Source: Silurus meridionalis
Lineage: Eukaryota; Chordata; Actinopteri; Siluriformes; Siluridae
Length of the DNA stretch: 64,000 bases
Assembly (NCBI RefSeq): GCF_014805685.1
Contig: NC_060886.1
Span: 28,640,862 to 28,704,861, forward strand
Reading direction: 5' to 3'
Below are positions 43,996 through 56,105 of this stretch, piece by piece; position 1 is the first letter of the stretch, and every line of letters begins with the position of its first letter. The notes beneath the pieces were generated by a model, which saw only the letters and a program-made list of their open reading frames with translations, was not told the origin of the DNA and did not search any database. The position numbers and the translations under genes are program-made.

Positions 43996-45659
43996 TACCC
44001 CCATCCCTCTCTTCAACCATGAATAATTACTCTTTTCACTAACTCTAGCAACAAACATACTACAGCTTAGAGGGGAAAAAAAATTCTGCTAATGAAGAGT
44101 CTCGGCCCGAACGCATATTTCCATGATAGGGTCACTCCGTTTCTGTGCTTCTCTGGAGGACTGCTCTATTTTCTCGAGGCCTGATGCTTTCACAAACTCC
44201 TTCATTTCAGGAAGATAATTGGCATGCTGGAAGTGGCAGTTCGGGTTGGCGTTGAAATCCTTCCCTGCACTTATTTGAATACTTAATTTAATGCACACTG
44301 ACTTCAATTTTATAGAACTCAATCACAAAGCATAGTTCTGCTCATTCTGATTGGAGGTGATGAGCGAATAAATAAAAGTGGTTAAAGTTAGACTTCAGTT
44401 TTATTGACTTTTTTAGCGTTGTGCGGTTCGACAGGATGTGACCTGAAGGCTGCATGATATATTTAACTCGAAAATATATGAAGGCTATGAGCAGAGAGTA
44501 GGATTTTATATTGTGTGCATTTGTTCGATTTACTCCTGGCATCATTCTGCTTTTATGCTTTTGAGAAAGATAAAAATAATTTTTATTTTTTAATTGAAAA
44601 TGTATTTCCAGGCAGTGCGGTTAAGATCTAGTTAGTGATGCTTTTTGTCAAGTAAAATATTCAGTGTGAGTTCTTGCAGCATGGCTCAGTTTTTAATAAT
44701 AGTAGGTATTAAATAAAATTAGGTGATATTTCTTTTTTTCTAAAAAAATACAAAATAAAAAATAAATATTAAAAGAAAGTAAGAAAGAATTGTATTTTTT
44801 CAACAAAGACAAGTATCACTCAGAGATTTTTATTCAAGCTCAACAGTCTTGAGCATAGTCTTAAAAGCATCAAGCCACAGTTTGTGTGTTCTAGAGAAAC
44901 GGCCTTATAACCCCCACTCTTGCCTGCTATCTATCAGAAGCCGGTGTGTGCTCACTGATATACCTAGTAGCAACTAGGACTTGTTATACACTCAGCTGGA
45001 TAAAAGAAATCTGTTATTTCTCACGGGGATGCAGTTTAAAGCTTAGATTGAGCTCGTGGCGGTTTTCTTACTGTCTTTCACCTACTTCAGGATTTATGCT
45101 AGCCAATCTCTAGAGGGTTTACTTTTTTTTTTTTTTTTAAGTTATTTTTCATCACCTTTTTTTATACAGTGACTGTCATTGTAGTTCCTTTCATTTTAAC
45201 TCAGCTACATATATTTTTCATTGTGAGCTTTAACTTCTCAACAATTCTTATATTTATACTATATATTCTTCTTCAAGGCCAGCAGATCAACTGCATTCAA
45301 TTGTATTTCACTCAAGATTTAAGGGCACAAATAACATGGGGAAAAAATCATTTCAAATGATATTACAGGGACAAAATATATCCTGCTTGTCAGGTTGCTG
45401 TTTTGTGATCTTGCCTCACTTTGCAATTTTATTTATATTGTAGGGAAAAAAAAAGAATGACTGTCAGTGCAGAAGATTACATCACCTGAGGAACCAGGAT
45501 GGAGTTTTACTAGAAGAAATATACATAAGGCTTATCTGATTATCAGAATTTGAACGGTGTGGGTTTTATATAATAATATCACTTATAAATCATTCATATT
45601 GTGTTGTTATGGATAATTACAGGGTCTGAATTCTTAAATCCCATGACTGCATGTGCCAA
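43996..45659. other. AT-rich DNA, no gene recognised
   Basis: 44020-44095 is homologous to 40430-40490. 44820-45075 is of higher complexity and repeat-free. Poly-T at 45124-45139. Nothing else supported. Confidence 0.35.
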
Positions 45660-45695
45660 TGGGCCGATTTGAAAGAATGAAAAGCCAAAAATTTA

Positions 45696-45759
<64 letters not shown>

Positions 45760-46700
45760 AAATATGTAGAGGAAAAGGAATGAGAAGCATTAAAAAGAAA
45801 GAAGATAAATATCAACTAAAAAAGCGAGAAAAACATATTTAATGAAATATAAAAAGAAAGAAAAAGAAAGTATCAAAAAGAATGAAAGAAAAAGAAAAGA
45901 AAGAACAAATAAAATATTTAAAGAATTTATAAAAAAAGAAAACAAAACTAAATATCAAAAATTAAATATAGAGAGAAAAAGAAAGAAAAACTAAGTATCA
46001 AATGTAATAAAAGAAAGAAAATATCAAAGATAGAAAAATAACATTTAAATATATATAAAAAATCAAGAGGAAGAAAGAAAGAAAGAAAGAAAAATATTAA
46101 ATATAAAAAAGAGCAAAACAAAGAAAAACAAAACATGAAAAAATAAAGGAAAGAAGAAAGAAAGAAAGAAAGAAAGAAAAGAAAAGAAAGAAAGAAAGAA
46201 AGAAAAATATTAAATATAAAAAAGAAAACAAAGAAAAACAAAACATGAAAAAATAAAGGAAAGAAGAAAGAAAGAAAGAAAGAAAAGAAAAGAAAGAAAG
46301 AAAGAAAGAAAGAAAAATATTAAATATAAAAAAGAAAACAAAAAACAAAACATGAAAAAAGAAAGGAAAGAAGAAAGAGAGAAAGAGAGAAAGAAAGAAA
46401 GAAAAGAAAAATATTAAATATAAAATATAAAAAAAGAAAACAGAATAACAAAACATGAAAAAATAAAGGAAAGAAGAAAGAAAGGAAGAAAGACAAAATA
46501 TTGAAAGAAAAAAGATAAAATGTTTAAATAAATAAAAGAAAGATAATTAAATATCAAAAGTAGGGGGGGAAAACGATTCAAAGAAACATGAAAAAGAAAG
46601 AAAAACCAAATTTTCGAATTTTGTTTAAAAAAAAAACAAAGTTAAAAAAATGAAATATTGAAAGGGATTAAAAAGAAAAAAAAGAAAAACTAAATATCAC
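45660..46700. repeat. 1-kb polypurine tract with (AAAG)n and a ~110-bp tandem repeat
   Basis: Perfect (AAAG)n at 45695-45761, then nearly pyrimidine-free DNA for ~900 bp. Four copies of a ~93-114-bp unit start at about 46094, 46208, 46318 and 46410. Each carries TATTAAATATAAAA, then ACAAAACATGAAAAAA, then GGAAAGAAGAAAG. Phe/Ser-rich frames on the minus strand are artefacts. Confidence 0.9.
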
Positions 46701-47466
46701 TTGAGAGGTCTTTGATACACCTCTGTCGTACAGCTAGTTCTTTTCCTATCCAACTTCATTTAATTTGTATAGAAATTGTAACTAAAGACATTGTCCCGAA
46801 GTAGCTCATTCCTAATGAGCGTGTCAATGGTGACATTTCTCAAGGAAGCACCCAATGAAATGCTTGAGGAGACTCAAGCGGAGAAAACTCTAGCCAGAAA
46901 GAAGGCATTAGGATGGAGCAAATATCTCCAGGAGAAAGCAGAAAGGAGACAGAATATTTAAAGGCTAAACAGAAAGACGAGGACACTGCCTAACCTGAAC
47001 GTTATATCTATACATAAAATAACAGAACAACAAACAATTCTCATAATTCAGAGCTCAAGACGAAGTATTTCAAAGACAAAGGAAGGACATCAGTCTCTCG
47101 CCCGTGTTTAAGTGTCCTCCTGCTTTGAATAGCAGGTGTGGCTGGAGATAGAGAATGAATTGTCTCAGCCAGCTGAAAACTCGACGCGTTTACTCTTTCA
47201 TTATCTTCTTTTTACATCATCAATTCACGATGAACAAAAAGTAGGCAAGTGTGACAACGAGTAGAAATATTGAAATACATATTTCCAGATAAGGCTTTAC
47301 CCTATTACATGCACCGAACGGGAAACTGCCAGTCAGACGTCCTTCTAATATAAAGCAATACTGTTTTGTAGCTATTGTGAAACATTGGGAAAATATGTGA
47401 ACGCTGTCATCAAAGAAATACTATCTATAGTAAATACTATCTATAAACTTTATACCATGTTTACGA
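46701..47466. other. Single-copy DNA
   Basis: 47080-47260 is repeat-free and complex (AGCAGGTGTGGCTGGAGATA, TTCATTATCTTC). No coding signal. Confidence 0.3.
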
Positions 47467-47529
47467 TTTTTTTTTTTTTTTTTTTTGAGAATAAACCTAC
47501 AATTTAATGTGATTATTGGAGAATTTTAG

Positions 47530-47621
<92 letters not shown>
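47467..47621. repeat. Poly(T) followed by (ATCT)n
   Basis: T run at 47467-47486 and ~23 ATCT units at 47530-47621. Confidence 0.97.
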
Positions 47622-47623
<2 letters not shown>

Positions 47624-48525
47624 TTAATAACAGATTTTACTTTACAATCTCAATTTGATTATTAGACATTTCAAAAAAGAAAAATAAATAAAATGTAATA
47701 TATGTAAATGACATTCGTGAATTAAACTTGATTAATTGTATTTGCATAATTTTATAATAATTTTTTTTTTATTATGTTATTATAGATGACATTGTGAATC
47801 CTTTAGTGCTTTTTTAGTATTTTGTATTCATTATTATAATATAATTAGTGACATTGTGATGTGAAACTTTTTGTATATTTGTTTTTGTTATATATTAAAT
47901 ATATATAATTTTTTATAAGAGATAATTATAATCAAAATTTTATTCACATTCAAAAATTTGTAATGACTGAATTAAACTTTTATTCACATTATTTATATTT
48001 TTTTATTATTTTATTATTATTTTTGAAATAATTATTTTATATACTTTGTTTAATTTTATCTTCTAAAAGCTTCTTTTGTTCACTTTGGACATTTTTTGCT
48101 TAACACACATTTTTAAAAAATCCTTAGATTATAGTAAATGTAAAATCTCGACATTCTCTTTGTAAACTATCAAATACTACCTCACTTTATTTCTCTATAA
48201 TCATACATTCCTTAAGCCATTGGATAACATTTAAGTATCAGACCACTTGAGCTAAATTCCTAAATAAATTCCATTAGCCCAAACTAAAGAAATGTTTTCC
48301 CAACATTCCCTGATTCCTTGGTGAACGCTGCACGAATCCACCCTCACTAGCTCTTGAAGCTTCCTTAACTTTCATATTTTACAAGTACATTTCCTTACTG
48401 GAGAGTTCATAATATTTTGTGTGCTGTCAATATTTTCATCATTTGTAGCTAGCATACGCAATTGGTTTGCTAGCTATCACTAAAGCATTTTCACTTTTGT
48501 CTTCCATGTCAAATGAGTGTAATAT
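47622..48525. other. Very AT-rich DNA
   Basis: 47640-48060 is almost all A/T. No feature recognised. Confidence 0.4.
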
Positions 48526-48529
48526 TCAT

Positions 48530-48765
48530 GAATAGATTGAGTCAGCAGTCTCTGGACCGGCGTGTGGTGAAGCCGGAGCTCAGTATGCAGACATATCCTT
48601 CTGTTTTCAATTCAATCTGCATCTCTGTACTCATCTACGGTGACGCACTGTGGGTAGACATGAGTACCGGCAGCATAGCCAGTGAGGATGACAAGGATGC
48701 CCCAGGAGGAGCTGGAATGTCTCTGCTGCCACTGCGACCCACACAAGGAAGAGTAAAAAAAAAAC
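48530..48765 (+). mobile_element. LINE RT C-terminal fragment, decayed
   Basis: The open stretch encodes LDRRVVKPELS, then YGDALWVDMSTGS, corresponding to the LDxRVVKxELS..YGHELWV region of a fish non-LTR reverse transcriptase. The 3' part (CCAGGAGGAGCTGGAATGTC, CTGCCACTGCGACCC, AAGGAAGAGTAAA) matches that element's C-terminal end and A-rich tail. Large parts between are deleted. Not a host gene. Confidence 0.55.
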
Positions 48766-49155
48766 CCAACATTGTGTTGTAAGAAGAAACCTGTAGGTTG
48801 TACATGTCTAGTCTAGAAGCTTTGTTTGCTCTATGTAGAGACACCAATTTGTTTCTATTCCTATGGAGAAAAAAATGTAGACTGCAAGGCTGTACTGCAC
48901 GAGTTAAGTATAGCTTCACTTTGGTATCCTCAATGACGTCGTCTTCTGAAAATATTCCTCAAAACGCGATAAAGCTAAGTTCGGTTAGGACCACGCTTGC
49001 TGCATTTAAAAAGTAGTGACTGATTTACATGAATGATGGATATTTTTTCCTGCCCTCAATTTGGCAAAAAATGATTTTGCATTTTTCCTCAGTCTTGAAT
49101 ACACTTCATACAGTTCGACTGGGATTTTTTTTTTAGAGACTCTTCAGTCACATTT
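48766..49155. other. No recognised feature
   Basis: No repeat or coding signal recognised. Confidence 0.35.
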
Positions 49156-49159
49156 CTAC

Positions 49160-49295
49160 TTTTCTTGTTCGTATTCTGGACAGCCTTCATTCACAATGGA
49201 CATTGTCTAAAGGCAGCTTTAACCTTGAGAGAAACCAGACTCAAAAAGGGAAACCCATCCTCATTCGGGTGATATCAAGAGTGTGATTATAAATC
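49160..49295 (-). mobile_element. LINE 3'-end repeat
   Basis: TCACAATGGACATTGTCTAA, AGGCAGCTTTAACC, TTGAGAGAAACCAGACTCAA, AAACCCATCCTCATTCGGGT: reverse of the dispersed LINE 3' end. Confidence 0.7.
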
Positions 49296-49424
49296 TTAAA
49301 GCAATACAAAACACCAGGGAAGTCATTTATTATATGAAAAACACTTTGTTCACTGGCATACACGTGCTTTTGTCCCACCATTAAATTAGTCCCAGGCACG
49401 ACAACTGAAGTACACCCTCATTAT

Positions 49425-49465
49425 ATTCTTTTTTTTTTTTTTTTTCACTTTTTTTTTTTTATTTA
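49425..49465. repeat. Poly(T)
   Basis: Two long T runs interrupted by CAC. Confidence 0.9.
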
Positions 49466-49644
49466 TATATATAAAAAAAAATCACCAAGTCCTTAGTAGG
49501 TCTTAAAATTAGGTGATTACAACCTCAGATAATTAACACCACAGGACATATTATAGGGCATCATTAGTTATTTTACAAAAAAATAAAGCTGAAATGGAAA
49601 AAGCCATGTTTAAAAGCTTTAGTATGCTTCTACTGCTTCCAAAG

Positions 49645-50000
49645 AACTTCAGGGGTAGTTGACAGGTGCTGCTAATTAAGTGCCCTTGATTAATTGATCA
49701 TCAGCAAGTGGCACCACCTCTACAAAAGTAATGAGCTGTGCATGTTTTGCAACTACAACACTTAGGCAACTTGCAGTCACTGAGTTAGCCGTGAGCTCCT
49801 CTGTATATCAAAGTATCCTAGAATCAAATTTGAGGCCATCTGTCCATCCATGGACCAGGTCAATGACCCCAAGCACATCAGCAAATTTACAACAGAATGA
49901 CAAAAAGAACAGAGTCAAGGCCCGGTCCAGACCTCAACCCTGACTGAAATGCTGTGGCGGGATCTTCAGAGAAAGACCTGCTTAAATCGGATACCAAAAG
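49645..50000 (+). mobile_element. Internally deleted Tc1 element (third family)
   Basis: The 5' noncoding part (GGTGCTGCTAATTAAGTGCC, TTAATTGATCATCAGCAAGT) is joined directly to the transposase C-terminal third. The latter includes CAGTCACTGAGTTAGCCG, a decayed DPKHISK segment at 49866, and TEMLWRDLQ near 49950, which in an intact Tc1 lies at the last catalytic residue. The catalytic core between is deleted and the frame has stops. Confidence 0.75.
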
Positions 50001-51250
50001 ACTTTTACTCAAGTCTTATTGGAATTGGTGACTTTCAATGTAAGTTATCTATACTTTTACTCAAGTATAATTTTCAGGTACTCTTTACACTTTTACATGT
50101 TTTGAAGAACATATCTTCAGGGAGAAATACGCAGCACCTTTTCTTGTGCATGACCAACTGGCCAGCAAATGACTGGAACCGGTGATAATAAATACTTGTT
50201 TGAACTCAATAAGTCGCATGCAAGATTTGGGATACTGCCTCTTGCTGTGCCTTTAAGACATCATGGGACATGCTGCATGAATTACAGATGACTCACAGTC
50301 CTGTATGCTACCTCAAAGCTCCTTTGGTGTTGGCACATTTATTTGAATATGTTCGGGCAGCGCAGATCAAGCTCTTGAGTCGTTCGTTATTTTTGCTTGA
50401 TTGCTCTCAGACTGTTCTTCGCATACACTTTGATCAGTTGTTGTGGCAACTCTGTCTCTTACCGACCTGGAAATCGCAGCCGACCACTTTTTAATCATGT
50501 CTCATACTGCTTTTAGGGCTCTCCTAAACTTCTTGACATGCTTGCACCCCGGGAATGCGCCAAGAAATGTGGCACCTTCCGAGATTTTAAATACCTCAGC
50601 ACTCTTTTCTCAGGCAAGGAATCTATGCAAATGCTTTGAAGCAGCGTTTTGACACCCCAGCGCCCCTCATGCCACCAGCTATTGGAAGTGAAGTGAGATG
50701 CTAACACTTCCCATTAGCGATCGAGACGGCATAGCGGCGAGTCGGTGGCAGCTTCTGTGAACTCCCCTTCAATTACGGGTTTGAAAGAGGCGAGACTTTC
50801 GAGCTGAACGCCTGCACAGAGACGGCATGCCGAAACACTGGCAGGCTTGTCTGGAAAACAGGCAAACGAGTCAACGTTGTACTGTTAATCTTGTATTTCA
50901 ATGCTATCTCAAGTGTGTGTGTGTTTAATGCATAGTCCCTGAGGCAAGAGCAAGCTACTAATGGCTCTACTGTGCTCTTCAAGGGCCCTGGTTTGGTTAC
51001 TAAAACTCAGACAAAGAGCCATCTTGTGGGACATTACAGTGAGAGGAAAGGTGGAGGACTATAAGGCGTTTGCAGATGCTATCTCTTTTCAGTGCATTAT
51101 ATAATAAACTCTTGACAGGAATAGCTTTGCTTTTATATGTAAGCAATACAACACTTGGTATAAAAAGGTCATAATCCATAATCATAAAGAAATATGGAAA
51201 ACACTGTCAGGAATATAGACACAAACTAGGTTTCCTATCAGCCACTACAG
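50001..51250. other. Single-copy DNA, candidate conserved noncoding
   Basis: 50270-50880 is repeat-free and complex (GGAAATCGCAGCCGACCACT; CCATTAGCGATCGAGACGGC, TTCAATTACGGGTTTGAAAG). Short open frames on both strands match nothing I know. Confidence 0.3.
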
Positions 51251-51256
51251 TACATC

Positions 51257-51665
51257 CAAATATATGGACAAAAAACTGTCACCAAAAGATTGCTATGTGG
51301 CTTTTGAACTGAATCCCATTCCACATTTAGTCCCCATCTCCACTTTTCTGGGAAGATTTTCACCAGATTTTAATTTAGCTGTAGATTTGTCCTTATTCAA
51401 CCATAAGAGCTTTAGTAAGGTACTGATGTAGGTGACAATGAGGTCTGGGGTGCAATCAGTGTTCCAATTATCCCAATGTTGGTGAATAAGGTTTGACCTC
51501 TTTAGCAGGCCACTCAAGATCGTCCACACCAATGAATGTAAACTACATCATCAGGATTCGATCTTCTAGTTCAAGTAAAGGGAAAATATAATGCTACACA
51601 TCCAAATACACCCTATACAATTGTGTGCCTTTAAATTTGTGGGAACAATCTGGGGAACAACCAAA
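51257..51665 (-). mobile_element. Short Tc1 family, copy M
   Basis: ATATATGGACAAAAAACTGT (terminal repeat), GAATCCCATTCCACATTTAG, GAGGTCTGGGGTGCAATCAG, GCAGGCCACTCAAGATCGTC, CTTCTAGTTCAAGTAAAGGG. About 410 bp, minus orientation, with one deletion near 51545. Confidence 0.8.
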
Positions 51666-52369
51666 TTTTCCTGAAAAAGTCTATTGTAGCAATACTTTTG
51701 TTATTCATTTGTACATAACTCCTATCTATTTGTATGAATAGCTCAATTGTATAATCAGGATATTCCTTTTACTTTCATCTTGGTGTCTGTTTTGTGATCA
51801 GCTGGTCACTAGAACACAGCTTGTGTTTAAACATTTTTGCAATCCATGTACCCCAAACTCTTATGCTATTTACAAGCTCACTTCCTCTCTGTGCAAAAAA
51901 AAAAAAAGTTACCATTTGAGCATCTTGGTTGCATACTGTAAATCAGAATGATTATAAATCTGTGTGGAGATCTGTGTGCTGTCAGTGTAAGAAGGCTAGG
52001 AGGGAACTCTTGTGTAAATCAAAATGACATTAGATGTACAATGAGTTGACAGGAACAGCAGTTTGAAAAGATACTCTGGCTGGCTGCCTTAAGCCCAGAG
52101 CAATACCCCTGCCTACCAAGAGAGGTCAGTATCACCAGAAATGTATTCTGCTCATTAATTGTTTGCTCTGCTATTATATAGATTTACTTTGCAAATTCTT
52201 GCTAATAATCCTCTTGTGAGAAAGATTAAACTCCTAGCAGCATTGTCCAGTTAGTCTACACATAAATCCTCACAATTTTATTTTGGTCTGGTTCATTGCA
52301 GAGGTGTTCCATGGCTTGATATCTGTGGCTAAGTATTGAAGCAAATTAGAAGAAGAGGAAGGAAGGATT
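51666..52369. other. Single-copy DNA, candidate conserved noncoding
   Basis: 52140-52260 (CTGCTCATTAATTGTTTGCT, CTTGCTAATAATCCTCTTGT) is homeodomain-core rich. Otherwise unremarkable. Confidence 0.3.
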
Positions 52370-53195
52370 CAACGTCAAACTGCTGCTCCGGTCAAGTCAT
52401 TGTATGTGTGTGATTGGCTTGCGATTGGATAATGCCATTCTGATTTACAAAAGGGTTCTCCTAGCCGACTCGCATGGATCCCAAGGCATTTACGGGTTGC
52501 ACCAGCTCCAGTGGTGTCCCACCTCATAAATATTTCGTACCTTCAAAAAGAAGATGCTGACCCCACGAGGATCCTGAGGCAACTAGAGACATACCAGTGC
52601 CGGTTGGGTCCCACCTCATGAAGATTTCAGACCTTCAAAGAGAATTCGCCGACACTAGCCATCTAGAAGATCACCAGTTTGATTCCACTTCATGAAGATT
52701 CCAGACGTTGGACTTTAAATATAAACAACCATGCTAAAAAAAAAAAAAAAACTTCTTCATATGCTGTTTCTCCATCCTTCTACAAGGCTTGGGCATGGAG
52801 GAGTTGGTATTGACTCTTTAATGATCTCAGATGTTAAGCTAATTCATTGTTGCCTGGTTCCAAAACTCTAATTGACTTTAGAAAGGACACCACTCATCAC
52901 CCACTCATGATATTTCTCACTTTGTAATGTTTTTATGATTTGTAATCACATTCTTGGTATCACAAAAATGGGGATGGGTTGCCTTTTAAGTCTGGGTCCT
53001 CTCAAAGATTTTATTGGGGTAAAATCTTGAGAATTTATCCTGGCCATAGTCAACCCAGGTTTGCACATCTGAGATAAATACACATAATTCACTTACATTT
53101 AAAATTACATTCTGTAAAGCAGCTTTGAGACAAAGTCAATTATGAAAAGTGCTATAGAAATAAACTTGAATTGAATTGAACGTTGCGACACAGCC
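52370..53195 (+). mobile_element. LINE 3' UTR with internal ~85-bp repeats
   Basis: 52500-52720 holds three diverged direct repeats built on GTCCCACCTCATGAAGATTT then CAGACCTTCAAAG..AAGATGC. These are followed by GGATGGGTTGCCTTTTAAGT, CTGGGTCCTCTCAAAG, GTAAAGCAGCTTTGAGACAA and the tail GAATTGAATTGAAC, the standard dispersed LINE 3' end. This is the longest 3' UTR copy in the window. No RT is attached. Confidence 0.65.
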
Positions 53196-53295
53196 AATGA
53201 TCTTCATGCACATGGAGTTCTGTCAGTAAAGCTGTACGTATAGGAATGACTTTATGGATGGAGTTTATAACCTTCTACAACTCGCAATGCCTTAC

Positions 53296-53330
53296 TAAAA
53301 AAAAAAAAAAAGAAAGAGAGAAATTACTTA
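53296..53330. repeat. A-rich run
   Basis: Poly(A) followed by GAAAGAGAGAAA. Confidence 0.85.
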
Positions 53331-53359
53331 TTTGTTGTTGCTAAGTGAACGGAAAAGAT

Positions 53360-53455
53360 TCATATCCAAGAGCTCAAACGGTTTAGTACTAAAATGTGAG
53401 CTTACAACCTTCCCTGGCACAACATCTCAGCCTCTGAGCTACCAGTTCTCATGGA
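53360..53455 (-). mobile_element. V-SINE head fragment
   Basis: The reverse complement starts GGTAGCTCAGAGGCTGAGAT, then GGTTGTAAGCTCAC: an A-box-containing tRNA-like head followed by a decayed B box. Confidence 0.45.
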
Positions 53456-55853
53456 AGCATGACCTCTTTCCATGAGACATCAGTATCAGGCATCCTATCT
53501 GGCAAAAGGTTTCACATATTCGCTCGGATTCATACGGGTACACAACTCTATTACCTATTCCGCCCACTCTGTTCGCTCAGAACCAGCTTCTTCGGTGCAG
53601 GCAGCGACAAGAACGGCCGCCTATCTATTTACCCGAGGAGGCCTCATGCAAAATTGATCAGAATGCAAATGAGGAAGAGACATTTCATTGGGTTTCATAA
53701 GCTTTAACTGAGTTGTATTAATTGTCTCTAAATGCCTGTCCAACTCAGCGGTTCAAGAAACACCAAATGGAAGACCATTTGGTCATTTCATCACTTCACA
53801 GTCGACGACAAAAGTATTTGCCGTGATTCCTTCCAATTCTCCCAATGAATCCAATCTATAGATTCTGCTTACCAACTCATTCTTCAAACTCGTTCTTTGT
53901 TTATCTTTTTATTAAAAGGGTGGAAAACGGACCACATGACATATCAGCCGAGCCAGCATCAATCAGCCTGCAGATTCTTGTATATTCTTGTATATCTAGT
54001 TCATTTATGGTCAATAATTAGTTTGAATTAGCATTATGATGATAATAGCGCCTAATATGACAATAAACGGGTCTATTATATTTTCTTACATATACTCATA
54101 ACACTCAATGGCAGGTACGGCTGTCATTTGGTCCCATCTTTAAAGTCCAAGGTCATCATCTGTCATTATATATTCATAAATTGGAATGCTTCAGGTGCAA
54201 ATGCTATACAGTGCTTCTATAGTGCCAATTGTTCCACCAACTTCTCCGCTTGAAACAAACAGACTAGTAGTTTAAATTGCTGTAGAAGAAAAAACTGTGA
54301 ATGTTTGATTGATCAGGACTATTTTGGCAGCAAAAAGGGGACCACATTTTCAAAATACTTCAAAGTGCGTTTCATTGCTGATGTCATCCTGACGATAATT
54401 GAAAGTTTTAACTTGAAGCTCAACGTAAAAGACCAATCATCCGTCTAATCCGGTGTCTGTATGTATGTTTGTGCAGGGGAGGTGTGAAGACTCGCGTCTG
54501 TCCGCGATCACGCTGCCAGAAAGTGGGCTGAATGCAGTCTATACAGCGCCTGTATGCGCGAGCTTCTTTCGGCGAAGAAAACAGATGATTAATGGTCTCT
54601 GTGTTGAGCAACATTTATAAATTCATCTGTCTCAGGCCTCCTAATGGGACGTGGTATTTCATGCTCACGCTTCCTCGGAGCCCTTTGGACTGGTAGAACG
54701 CTCGCTCGCTCGCCTGAAATAATCATTCCAAAACAAGCAGGCATTTTCAACGATTCATAACACACACGCGCACACGCGGCAAAACTGCAAGCAAATCGAT
54801 AACACAAATAAGTGGTAAAGACGTGCGGAAAGAAAAACGCTGTAAACATTTATTTCTTTGAATAATCAAATCGGGGAAAAAAACTAAACATAATCGCATT
54901 ATAAAGTAACGGTAATACATTATGCATGAAGCGTAAGAGCAGATTGCAGCAATGTGTTTTGACATGTGGTGTCTGCAGACCACACGAAAAGAAATGATCA
55001 TTTCTCTAACTCCATTGAGAATCGCCCTGCTGAGCTGAGTAATGATAGTCACGCTGAGTTGCTGCTTTGCTCTCGACACCTGCTGCTTAAGTTCGCTAAC
55101 AATTCATGAGCTTCATTTCAACTCTGACAATGGCTACCCACAATCCACTGCGGATTTAGATTCAATCGTTCGCTGTCTAAGGCTCATCATATGCTCTATT
55201 TGCTATATTCTATCGTAATAATCAGCTACGTTGTCTCTTTTTTTTTTTTTTTTGTCCCCGTGATCACCTGCTAGTTCCTTTCCATCACTCAGCTCTCCTC
55301 AATTATACTTCAGTGAAGAGGATTGACTGGTAACACTTCCTTCTTTTCAAGATCCGTGAAGCCAGACGATCGCATCTTATCAAAGGAGAAGTCGCACAGC
55401 ATCATGATTCACTTGGAGTAGCATTCTACATCTTCTATATACATGAACTCACAGATGCCTATGATGTGGTGATTTGATAAAGGAGAGAAAAAGTACTATA
55501 TACCATTCCTCTCACACTGCGAGTACGGCTTATTGTGGTGGCTGTCAGGTCTCAGCGAATCTCCATTCCAAAGTACTGTGACCTTAAATCATGGCCGCAT
55601 TCTTAGACTCCAAATCCCACATGGTACAGTGCCCCCATTCACCGCCTGTTTTTTCAGTTACAGACACAATACACACCCGCAGCCACATTTCAGTTTGAAC
55701 TTTGCTTTGTGTACCATTGTAGCAAGATTTGTAGCTGGGATGTGTTTATATACATTATGTACATAATGTAGAATATATTTTAATGTATGTATTATTCATT
55801 TGCCAATGGAATTTTAAAGAGTGAGAGTGTTTAGGGTCAACAGTGAGCTAAGC
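53456..55853. other. Long repeat-poor stretch, candidate conserved noncoding
   Basis: No transposon over ~2.4 kb apart from a T run at 55238-55254. Complex blocks lie at 53460-53720 (GAGGCCTCATGCAAAATTGA, GAATGCAAATGAGGAAG), 54100-54180 and 54410-54720 (GATTAATGGTCTCTGTGTTG, CTCCTAATGGGACGTGG). Composition resembles enhancers near developmental genes; not tested. Confidence 0.35.
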
Positions 55854-56095
55854 ATCAGTCCTGGGAGCATGTGATTGGTTGAAGGTGTATATATAATCAT
55901 CAGTCCTGGGAGCATGTAATTGGTTGAAGATAGGTACTGTATATATTATCAGTCGTGGGAGCATGTGATTGGTTGGAGGTATGTAATGTATATATTATCA
56001 GTCCTGGGAGCATTTAATTGGTTGGAGGTATGTACTGTATATTTTATCAGTCCTGGGAGCATGTGATTGGTTGGAGGTGTGTATGTGTATGTGTA
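55854..56095. repeat. ~49-bp minisatellite, five units
   Basis: ATCAGTCCTGGGAGCATGTG followed by ATTGGTTGGAGG starts at 55854, 55899, 55948, 55997 and 56046 (periods 45, 49, 49, 49). Each unit ends in a TGTATATATTATC-like AT stretch. The last unit runs into (TGTATG)n. Confidence 0.95.
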
Positions 56096-56105
56096 TGTGT
56101 ATATA

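Noticed and set aside
45948..46456. Phe/Ser/Leu-rich open frames on the minus strand that resemble membrane proteins
   Set aside because: Translation of the polypurine tract; hydrophobicity comes from TTC/TTT codons only.
48513..48782. Open frame 48513-48782 as a host coding exon
   Set aside because: Its residues (LDRRVVKPELS, YGDALWV) and 3' end fit a decayed LINE reverse transcriptase.
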